Positions 56,684-64,000 of a stretch of 64,000 bases of DNA are shown here, in pieces; positions within the stretch are counted from its first letter, which is position 1, and every line of letters begins with the position of its first letter. Source of the DNA: Passalora sequoiae (taxonomy: Eukaryota; Ascomycota; Dothideomycetes; Mycosphaerellales; Mycosphaerellaceae). The stretch lies in NCBI GenBank assembly GCA_013248845.1, contig WSQC01000039.1, positions 1-64,000 on the forward strand, in the 5' to 3' direction. The notes under the pieces were generated by a model, which searched no databases, was not told where the DNA came from, and saw nothing but the letters and a program-made list of their open reading frames with translations. The position numbers and the translations under genes were made by a program.

Positions 56684-57390
56684 GATGAGCGTGTCTTGAG
56701 ATGCGTGAGTAGTGTAGTTATGATTACGGCTATTTTGACCAGGGTATGTCACAAAGGTATTGATGTAGTTCTGTACAGCAACAAATGCAACAATGTGACG
56801 AACATGAAGCACGGCAATCCTACCTATACCATATCCCTCATTCTTGCGTCATCAGCTGTGCCGTGTCCGCGCGCAGAGTGACAAGCTGGCGTGGCAGGTC
56901 AGGTGTGGCGGTGGAGAGGTGCCGGAGCTCTCTGGAACTACATTACCAACGACTGGCCAGCCTGCCAATAGGTTGGCTACCATGGATCGAAAGACTGTGG
57001 AAGCAGGTTGGTGGTGGAGAGGTAGTGACGTTGATAGCTGTTGTTCGGCGCCGCGAGTACCATTAATCCCCCACACTTGCCTAAGTATGGATTAGTGCAC
57101 AATGATAAGTCGGACAAGCAGATCATTTGACGATGCAAGAATACTGGTCAACATCAGTAGCATGGAGGATTTTGATGCGTATACGTCCCGAGTGCGACGG
57201 TACAGCAAATCTGTCATGCACACTCTGCCAATCTTTGTGTCTGTTAGCGACACCAGATGAATCCAGCACAGAATGTTCGTACTACAATACCCTCAACCTG
57301 TCTTCGATATCGGAAGTCTTCCATCGAGGATTGCCATGCGGACCTACAAGACATTTTCGAGCCCTTAGTGTGAAACTTCTGCTGGTATCC
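56684..57390. other. Intergenic, no gene recognised
   Basis: Region upstream of the disordered-protein gene. No supported frame. Confidence 0.4.
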
Positions 57391-57582
57391 TCAAGCATTC
57401 TCCTTTTCAGCCTTCATGAAGCCTCTGCTGATGAGGCGACCTTCTGCACGATCCTCCCCTTTATAGATGGAGAAGCCGTACGACAGCAGGAAATGAAATC
57501 CTTCCCTCCATGTGGTCGTCTTCAGCCAATCCTTCTCTGCCTGAGTCAACGGCGGATTACTGCCAAGCCCTTCGGCGACCAT
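57391..57582 (-). CDS. Small conserved fungal protein, probably 5'-incomplete
   Basis: The 63 codons from 57582 (MVAEGLG...) encode a compact charged protein: PPLTQAEKDWLKTTTWREGF, then HFLLSYGFSIYKGEDRAEGR and LISRGFMKAEKENA. The core resembles the short EFHFLRSYGLSIYKDEDREEGR-type proteins I recall as widespread, uncharacterised dothideomycete genes. The open frame continues upstream as SYFGSD to an AG acceptor near 57600 (CACCCATAG), so a short upstream exon, possibly from an ATG near 57652, is likely. The role is unknown; it could be a cytosolic stress-related protein. Confidence 0.5.
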   Translation of the reverse strand: MVAEGLGSNPPLTQAEKDWLKTTTWREGFHFLLSYGFSIYKGEDRAEGRLISRGFMKAEKENA

Positions 57583-57599
57583 GTCGCTGCCGAAGTAGC

Positions 57600-58454
57600 T
57601 CTATGGGTGTCAATACGAATTGGGAGACACATGTCTGAACCAGAAGACATCTTTGGTGCTTGTGTGAGCTTTGTTTCGAAGGCGCCTATATGGCCTCATC
57701 TGTGGGCGTGGACGTTTGTAGCGTAATATGTGTGCTTTGGTGATAAAGTGAGCTCTTGCTGAGATGGTCTCGGTGCGGAAGTTGTTGGTGCGGAGGTGAA
57801 CCTAGCTGGAGTGATTCGCGATGTTCTTCGAACAGCTCTCCATGTCCTGCCGCCCTCGAGCACTGACCTTACACTGGATAGCACATTATATGCCAAGCCT
57901 AGATGGTATCCCCCGCCCCGATGGTCACTTGTCTTAGTAGGCATATTCCGGGAGCAGCCAGTTGGCCTTTGCTCGGTGCATGTCTTGCTTCTTCACCTGT
58001 CGTGCAAGAAGAATCATTTGCTGTATGATGGTCACCGTTTACAGCCCAGCACATGCTTTGTTTCGGCTGCGCAGAAGTCCGTTCGCCATCATTTTCGAGG
58101 CACACCTCTCCCCCCCACAGGGCGCCTTATTTCATCCTGCAATTCCCCATCTCCTGGCTGACAGGAATAGCGGACATAATTGGTGAGACTATCTGATCTG
58201 GAGGTGCATGCGCTGTTTCTGTGACTCAGGCTATTCTTCGCCGACTGCGAGTCCTACTTTTATACTAAAGACGTCCACCTCACTTTGTGAGGCGCGCGGA
58301 GGGGCACTGTAAGCTGTGATCAAGCAGAAAGGTCAGCCTCCCGTGACGGCGCGACGCGTCGGAAAGCTCCGGAACCCGGCTCTTTTCTTTCTGCCATTAC
58401 AGTATTGCCATTGTATCATTGTGTTGGCTAATTGCCCAGCGTCTCAATTTTCAC
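57600..58454. other. Intergenic, no gene recognised
   Basis: Nothing recognised besides the possible upstream exon of the small protein on the left and the leader of the dsRBD gene on the right. Confidence 0.35.
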
Positions 58455-60077
58455 ATGGACGAGCTCATGTCCTCCCTGCTAGTCAACCACCACGGTCAAT
58501 TGCTACCAGCATCGTTGGCATCTCCGCCATCGACACGTGGTACCGCAGATGCTGCACGCGTACAGCGCGTTGCCGCTAATGCGCGCTCTTCGGTTGAAAG
58601 CCGGCCCTTGGCCCAGGAGGAGCCTGTGAAAGTCGAGGATTGTGTAAGGCGGATGGCATGTGTCAACGACAAACACAACGACGCGGAAAGTGCTCGAACA
58701 GCAAAGGCGCACGTGCTACGAGAATCAAGTGTCACGCACAGGAATGACAACAACACCAATATCTTACCGTCCTTGACAAAGACCACATTACAACCCAAGC
58801 TCGACCACCTACAAACGCCCCAGCTGGCCATAGCAACCAAGACAAGAGGAGTACCACACTCGACGTCACCGAGAATGTCTTTGACGGATCTTGATGAGCT
58901 GCGCAGTACACTCAACCGCAGCGACATCGAGTACATAGCGCCACAGATAGATGAAGACATGGACTTCTCAATCCCCGAAGCAAAAGTCGATGATGACTAT
59001 CTACTTCCGTGCGGACCAGTAATAGGCCTGCAGGATCTGGCCGATTACGAGAGAGCGCATCCTTTTGTCCCTTCAATCCGCAGAGTTGTCCCTCCGCTCC
59101 GCAAAGCTGAACCGGCAAAGCTAGCTAACAACGACGGGACTCACGCATCAATATTCCACAATGAGTGCCAAGCTCGAGGTTTACGTCCCGAGTTTGCTTA
59201 CTCGGAGCCATTTCAAGGATGCTTCCGTGTAACTGTAACCATCGGTGGTCAGCTACTAGGCGAGGTGGGGCTATTCGCTTCGAAGAAAGATGCGAAGGAG
59301 GTCGTCTGTGAGCAAAGTCTACCTAAGCTGGAGGCATTTGCAATCCTCAAGAAGCGTAAGAACTCTAGCATGGACCAGGAAATCATTTCGCTACTGCCGG
59401 AAGGTCTTGACAGCTGCGAGTGGATCGGCGAAGTCATTCGTAAGTCACCCTACTTCTATGAATGCTCTATGCTAAAGAAAACAGGCTACGCTATGACAAA
59501 CAGACTCCCACCCCCTCAGTGGAACATTTCAGGCGTCCACCCAACGCAGGGCCCTTGGTTTTGTACTGTCACACTGTTAGACAGTCCACATCCTCCTTTC
59601 GGGACCGGCATGGGACCATTTGGGGTCAAGAACGACGCCAAGAAAGTCGCAGCGATGTCAGCTGTTCAATGGCTTCAAAGCCAAGGCAAATTGACAGCTC
59701 TGGTGAAGAAGCGTCGCACATCAGGTGCTCAACAGAACGTGCTTGCTGAAGGACAAATTCAGCCACAGGTAATGGACATGAACGTCCCAGACAGTGGGCC
59801 ACAAGGACGATCTGAAGCCCAGAAGGTCCATGACAAGGCCGCTGCGCTTGGGTTCGTTCAACCCGCATTCTGTATTAATCAGCTGGACGGCTCTTTTGTG
59901 ACCATGCACGCAGTCTTCAACCCAAGAGACGCAGCGAAGGAGCCGACACTTAGAGGTGAAGTCTGCAAAACCGACAGAATTTTCGGCAAGAAGAATGCGA
60001 AGGAAGAGTGTTGTCGTGAGCTGCTCAATATCCTCGACGAGATCGAACGGAGCAGAAGAGCCACGGCGAGCCGATAG
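58455..60077 (+). CDS. Protein with three dsRNA-binding domains
   Basis: Exons 58455-59439 and 59485-60077. The 45-nt GTAAGT...AACAG segment also reads through in frame, but its removal joins GEVIR to YAMTNRLPPPQW and makes a proper dsRBD. The spliced protein has 525 residues. The first ATG in frame is at 58455. Residues 1-220 are mostly disordered. Three dsRBD-like units follow: 231-292 (HASIFHNECQARGLRPEF...GGQLLGEVGLFASKKDAKE), about 322-405 (WFCTVTLL...GVKNDAKKVAAMSAVQWL) and about 445-515 (VHDKAAALGFVQPAF...FGKKNAKEECCRELL). The pattern alpha-beta-beta-beta-alpha with KKxAKxxA is clear in units 1 and 3. It should bind dsRNA; a role in RNA silencing or RNA regulation is inference. Confidence 0.82.
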   Translation: MDELMSSLLVNHHGQLLPASLASPPSTRGTADAARVQRVAANARSSVESRPLAQEEPVKVEDCVRRMACVNDKHNDAESARTAKAHVLRESSVTHRNDNNTNILPSLTKTTLQPKLDHLQTPQLAIATKTRGVPHSTSPRMSLTDLDELRSTLNRSDIEYIAPQIDEDMDFSIPEAKVDDDYLLPCGPVIGLQDLADYERAHPFVPSIRRVVPPLRKAEPAKLANNDGTHASIFHNECQARGLRPEFAYSEPFQGCFRVTVTIGGQLLGEVGLFASKKDAKEVVCEQSLPKLEAFAILKKRKNSSMDQEIISLLPEGLDSCEWIGEVIRKSPYFYECSMLKKTGYAMTNRLPPPQWNISGVHPTQGPWFCTVTLLDSPHPPFGTGMGPFGVKNDAKKVAAMSAVQWLQSQGKLTALVKKRRTSGAQQNVLAEGQIQPQVMDMNVPDSGPQGRSEAQKVHDKAAALGFVQPAFCINQLDGSFVTMHAVFNPRDAAKEPTLRGEVCKTDRIFGKKNAKEECCRELLNILDEIERSRRATASR

Positions 60078-60576
60078 AGCCTGCTCGGCATCGAGCATGA
60101 AGACCTCACAATCTGCTCTGGATTGCGGCTCGTCCATGACTTAAACGACACGTCATACTATACGACATCATGACATACAACGACTGCTGCATTTCAGCGA
60201 GCATGGCGTTGCGATTTGGCTCGCATCATGAGCCTTCGGCTTACGCGGGTATTCTTCAAACTGGCGTGGGAAATGTTCGGATTGCATACAGGTCGGGAGA
60301 ATCTAGCTTCTGGGCTTTGAGCGTCGAACGATTTGCCTTCTGACACGTAATTTGCATTTGAGCAGACTCGAAACACGAATCATTTTCTAACAATATCGAC
60401 CGGCCTGGCGTAGAGCAATGGTCACCGAGCCCATCCAACCACATACTCAGCATAGCTGACCATCCTTCATTGCCAGTAGCCAGACTGCTACGATCTACGG
60501 AAGGTCGTGCATCCGAATAGTGTGATTTTATCGCCAGAGACACAATCTCCACCACTAAGCTTTTTCCAGCTTGCGT
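60078..60576. other. Intergenic, no gene recognised
   Basis: 3' flank of the dsRBD gene. No supported frame. Confidence 0.4.
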
Positions 60577-60779
60577 CTAAATTCCAGCGATCATGAAGCG
60601 TGGATCCACCATAGTACAAAGACAGGAGCCTCGAGGTATGCGCCAGCGATGCGCCTCTCTAGGCATTGTTATCCAGACCCTAGCACACGAATTCGATCCG
60701 GGTTCGTAGAGGTACAGACCGCTGGGGATAAGCCAGGAAGGCCACCATCTCTGTTCGAGCGTCCTTGTCCCAAATCCGA

Positions 60780-61245
60780 TAGTGAGAATTGTCACCTGAA
60801 GGGTGGGTAGCAGAGTGTTAGGCAAAATTCCTTGATGGAGCCTCCGACTCCCCGCTCGGTCGTGATCCAGATGCCGCGAACGTCTTGCAGTTCGGCGGTG
60901 CCCATATATAGACTGGATGGAGAGTTGATTAACGTGGTCAAGGTCCTCGTCTTTGATAGTGATGGGCCTCGGCCGCGTGTTGACCGCGCTGATGGTGAAT
61001 TGGCCATTCTACCAGAAGTACCTATATGCGGTGAAGTAGACATCCTTCGCCTCTCCGTGGACTTGCTTGCAGCTGAGCACGAGCGACTGTGGCGGCGGTT
61101 CTGCTGCGCGTAGATCGACCTCTGTTGTCGCATCATCGTTGGGTGAGAATCCAAGTTCGTAGATGTAATTCCGCAAATCTGCGGGCAGCTCGAAGATAAG
61201 GCAAGTGGTGCTGGTCTTCTTCGCACCTCCATGATCGCCGCGTGA
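60780..61245 (-). pseudogene. F-box/2EXR-like pseudogene, stop plus frameshift
   Basis: On the minus strand, one frame downstream of about 61245 encodes CLIFELPADLRNYIYELGFS, then SLVLSCKQVHGEAKDVYFTA and YRYFW, followed by an in-frame TAG at 61007-61009, then NGQFTISAVNTRPRPITIKDEDLDHVNQL. Near 60905 the frame shifts: the continuation GTAELQDVRGIWITTERGVGG lies in the next frame. The 5' end is unclear; ACTGACAG just before could be an intron acceptor. The LPADLRNYIYEL opening and SCKQVHGEA block are typical of the large dothideomycete F-box/2EXR-type family. One stop and one shift make an active product unlikely. Confidence 0.65.
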
Positions 61246-61951
61246 CTGTCAGTAAGAACGGAGGGTCAATCAAAAGCGCGATATCGCAACTATTCTACGC
61301 CCATGGCATGGTGGTGATGAATTTTGGTGTGCTCTATGACTTGTGACCCGTTCTACGAGTGAAGAGGTTCCGGTACAAAGAGTCCACAGTCGCCAAAGGT
61401 GACGCGGAAGTGTTGGAGAGTGAAACTGTTGGTCGCCTATGTTTTGCATGAGCTTGCAGGTCACTAGCGCAAACGGCTTGAGTTCTGTTTGACTGCAGAC
61501 ACACACTTCGCAACTCGGCTCCCAAACATCCAGCAAAGCTCGACAAACCACGATGTCGTCGGCATAGCCAAAAACGCCACCACCACACCTGGTGGAGGAC
61601 TTTCAGCGGACTCCAGCGTGCAGGCTATGAGGTACCACTCCATAATTTTCACCTCATGGTATGATACTGATACCAGCACAGTTCCAAGTCCGAGCCCATA
61701 CGCTCTGGTCTATTCAAACTAGCAGCCGAGCTACGACTGAAAAGCCACGACCCTATCACCTGGCTGTGTGGCCGTTAAGGCCACTCCAGCGAAGCCGTTC
61801 CTGGTCTTCAAGCAGCACAGTCCGTGCAGCATCAAGCTCAGTGAGCACAATAGCTCCCTCAAATATACTTCTCGTTTTGTGGTACTCAGCCCCTAGCTGC
61901 TTCCGCTTGTGCGACTTGCCCCTTGACCTGGTTTCCAACGCTGCCGACGTC
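61246..61951. other. Intergenic, no gene recognised
   Basis: Overlapping short frames on the minus strand (61270-61679) have no motif. They may include an upstream exon of the broken 2EXR-like gene. Confidence 0.35.
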
Positions 61952-63190
61952 TTAGGCAGCAGACTTATCGTTGGCGCCATTGAATGCGAGATAGTTGAGA
62001 GAGTTTTGGTCGCCTTCGGGGAAGCCGGTGATGACATTCTTGGTCGATAATTGTTGTATGCGAGCGCAGAGTTCAGGTGGGGTCTTCTCGCCTTCAAGGG
62101 CGAGCAGATAGGCAGCCAGTCCTGCTATATGTGGAGCAGCCATGCTAGTACCGCTGAGTATATTGGTAGCATCCGGCGCGCCAATCCAGCTCGATTTGAC
62201 ACTACGCCCTGGTGCATAAATGTCGACGGCTTTTCCATAATTTGAATATTGGTCCTTTTTATCGTTTGCATCGGTTGCGCCGACAGTACAAACGGTCGGT
62301 TCGGAAGCGGGCGATCGTCCGCGTGCATCTGTGTTATGATTACCAGCGGACACACTGACAAAGACACCGGCATTCACAGCTGCGGCGCAGGCATCGTTAA
62401 AACTCTGGTCGTAATTTCCGCCGAGCGATAGATTGATAATAGTAAGAGGGGTCTTGGCTTCATTAACGACATAACTGATGGCGGCGATGATATCCGAGGT
62501 TACCGCAATTCCATTGTTACCGGTTACCTTCACACTAACGATGCTGGCCTTCTTAGCGACGCCGTACGTTTTGCCTGCAGCGATACCAGCGACGTGGGTA
62601 CCGTGACCCGAAGAATCGTAGTTATAGTCGTCAGTAGAGAAATTGGGACCGATTTTGCCCCGATGCTCGAACTCTTCGTGAGTAGTGTAGACACCACTAT
62701 CGAGGATGAAGATGGTGACGCCCTGGCCAGCGCTGTCATCGTAGACATAGTCTGGTGCACCTTTCTGACGGTGGGAGATGCGGGCAAGATTATATGTTAC
62801 GTTATTTTGGTGTATTAGTGATCGGTGCTCGAGTGCTCGTTCCACGGGTGTTCGATGCCCGAGCTCGCGATAGGGCGCGTCGAGGTAGCATTTTTTCACT
62901 GTATCGACTCTCTTGATATCATTGTTGTCGCTGCTCTCTAGCTCGTCGAGGAGAGTCGTGTCACCAGTAAAAGCGAATCCTTTGTATGTGCCGATGGAAA
63001 ATTGGTGATTCACCTTTACGTGCTTGTTCTGCTGAAAGTCCCTTACGACAGACTCGAGCTGTGCGTCATCATGGAGAATGGCGATGTATTCGCTCGGGAC
63101 AGTGTTAGCGGTCTGCACCCTGTCGATTATCGGTCCTGATGATGCCAGAGCAGCTGGCAGAGCCAGGAATAAGCCAAGAAAAAGCTTCAT
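61952..63190 (-). CDS. Secreted subtilisin-like serine protease (S8, proteinase K type)
   Basis: A single exon of 412 residues. A signal peptide (MKLFLGLFLALPAALASSG) and an I9-type propeptide (SEYIAILHDDAQ...FSIGTYKGFAFTG) precede the mature protease, which starts near residue 135. The catalytic triad is Asp164 (ILDSGVYTTHEEF), His196 (GHGTHVAGIAAG) and Ser349 (SGTSMAAPHIAG), with the oxyanion Asn in SAGNHNTDA. Length and layout match fungal proteinase K/oryzin enzymes, which cut proteins outside the cell for nutrition or host-tissue attack. The propeptide should be removed by self-cleavage. Intronless, while relatives in many fungi have two or three introns. A TATA box lies about 105 bases upstream. 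Confidence 0.95.
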   Translation of the reverse strand: MKLFLGLFLALPAALASSGPIIDRVQTANTVPSEYIAILHDDAQLESVVRDFQQNKHVKVNHQFSIGTYKGFAFTGDTTLLDELESSDNNDIKRVDTVKKCYLDAPYRELGHRTPVERALEHRSLIHQNNVTYNLARISHRQKGAPDYVYDDSAGQGVTIFILDSGVYTTHEEFEHRGKIGPNFSTDDYNYDSSGHGTHVAGIAAGKTYGVAKKASIVSVKVTGNNGIAVTSDIIAAISYVVNEAKTPLTIINLSLGGNYDQSFNDACAAAVNAGVFVSVSAGNHNTDARGRSPASEPTVCTVGATDANDKKDQYSNYGKAVDIYAPGRSVKSSWIGAPDATNILSGTSMAAPHIAGLAAYLLALEGEKTPPELCARIQQLSTKNVITGFPEGDQNSLNYLAFNGANDKSAA

Positions 63191-63293
63191 GGCGATATGA
63201 GTGAAGGCTGGTCTGTGCTCGGAAGAAAGCGATGGTGGTCTTGGTGCTGGTGAAAGTGCTCTGAAGATGGCGGAGTCGCTGCAAGGTGCATAC

Positions 63294-63300
63294 TATATAG
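63294..63300 (-). promoter_or_regulatory. TATA box for the subtilisin gene
   Basis: Read on the minus strand the element is CTATATA, about 105 bases upstream of the ATG at 63190. Confidence 0.5.
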
Positions 63301-63856
63301 GGTGCATCGTGTCATCCGTCACGCTATCGCCCTGTTCGCTCTCCCAAGAGTCAGTGGAGGTCGTTTTGGACGCGGCCGCAGATCCTCCTGTACACTCTTG
63401 ACATGGATTTGTGTACCACCATCTTTCTCAATGCTAGCGGTAGGGATTAACACGACTGCCGCGTGGTCTGTGTCAACCCTAGTGCCAATGGAGCTGACAT
63501 GAAATTCAATACTGAGCATAGAATACACCGGAGCCGCATTTTGACGCCGGCACCGCCGCTTGCTGTGAATGTGATGCGTGTCGCTCGCTCGGGGAAGAGA
63601 AAGCTAACAGCCCTTGAGTGTCCAAGCAGCCTGATATCATACATTTTATGGTCCAAGAGCAGGGGTTAGCAGGAGTGTTGACATACATGGGAGATCTTAC
63701 TAGGTATATACTGTACACGTACCTAGCCTACATATGTACCTAGTGGATGCGAGATCGGCGCCGAATGGCTGGCAACGGCGAAAAAGTAAGCGAGCTCGGA
63801 CCCTGCATCTCTCAAGCATTGGATGGTGATTTTCGTCCATCCACGAGCTCGATATT

Positions 63857-63882
63857 ATTGCTCATTGCTCATTGCTCATTGC
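63857..63882. repeat. (ATTGCTC)n short tandem repeat
   Basis: Three to four head-to-tail copies of the heptamer ATTGCTC lie 60-85 bases before the ATG at 63942, so they fall in the promoter or leader of the last gene. Confidence 0.85.
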
Positions 63883-63941
63883 TACAGAAACACATCTGTA
63901 TACTCAAATATTCCCTTCTCTACCACCGGACATACCTCATA

Positions 63942-64000
63942 ATGGCCTCGAAACATGCCGCCCGCGCTCTGCGCACATCTCTCCGCCAGCTCAAGACTCC
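63942..64000 (+). CDS. Start of a probable mitochondrial protein (cut by window end)
   Basis: An ATG at 63942, after CCTCATA, opens a frame MASKHAARALRTSLRQLKT that runs to the edge. The 19 residues are rich in Arg, Lys, Ala and Ser with no acid, as in a mitochondrial presequence. The leader before it is C/T-rich, like a fungal promoter end. Nothing more can be said about the mature protein. Confidence 0.6.
   Translation, partial: MASKHAARALRTSLRQLKT

Larger units (their letters stand above)
63191..63941. other. Divergent intergenic region
   Basis: Separates the subtilisin gene (minus) and the gene cut at the window end (plus). No other gene is supported. It contains short palindromic TACCTAG-type words near 63700-63745 and the ATTGCTC repeat listed separately. 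Confidence 0.4.

Noticed and set aside
60640..60720. Possible tRNA-like T-loop (GATCCGGGTTCG)
   Set aside because: No matching acceptor stem or anticodon arm could be folded around it by eye.

Overview
The window is nuclear DNA of a filamentous ascomycete, most likely a dothideomycete of the Mycosphaerella/Cercospora type. This rests on many short GT-AG introns of about 45-75 nt, fungal gene families (an AbaA-type TEA factor, a HET domain, GH3, S8 and S10 secreted hydrolases, GFA/CENP-V), fungus-style intron-rich housekeeping genes, and a TpA-rich, CpG-poor block at the left edge that looks like repeat-induced point mutation (RIP). The species call is inference. Exon joins were worked out by hand from splice sites, reading phase and family similarity. 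No search was run.

Layout. 0-10 kb: RIP-like block, a three-exon small secreted protein, SNU23 (spliceosome), a broken F-box/2EXR-like gene, a prolyl 4-hydroxylase-like protein with an altered iron motif, and a multi-pass membrane protein. 10-21 kb: a five-exon GH3 beta-glucosidase with one GC-AG intron, an acidic Laa2/aftiphilin-like protein, an SDR dehydrogenase, a Maf-like pyrophosphatase and an MDR oxidoreductase. 21-35 kb: a multi-exon conserved fungal protein, an S10 serine carboxypeptidase, a GFA-domain protein, a DUF1479 protein, an APH-like phosphotransferase and an AbaA-type developmental regulator. 35-49 kb: MRD1 (rRNA processing), divergent from a seven-exon dynein light chain LC8 gene, then a zinc-ribbon protein, two F-box/2EXR-like pseudogenes, and intronless RPB2. 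49-64 kb: an accessory-looking stretch with a HET pseudogene, two poorly known genes, a disordered repeat protein, a small conserved protein, a triple dsRNA-binding-domain protein, another broken 2EXR-like gene, a secreted subtilisin, and the first codons of a probable mitochondrial protein cut by the window end.

Core genes (RPB2, MRD1, SNU23, LC8, Maf) alternate with fast-evolving or decayed genes. The broken copies (F-box/2EXR-like family, HET) mostly carry TGA or TAG stops that fit C-to-T or G-to-A changes, consistent with RIP or methyl-C deamination. The secreted hydrolases (GH3, S10, S8) fit plant-wall, peptide and protein degradation. I see no gene cluster that clearly forms a new system. 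The most unusual single items are the altered P4H metal motif, the triple dsRBD protein and the highly split LC8 gene.
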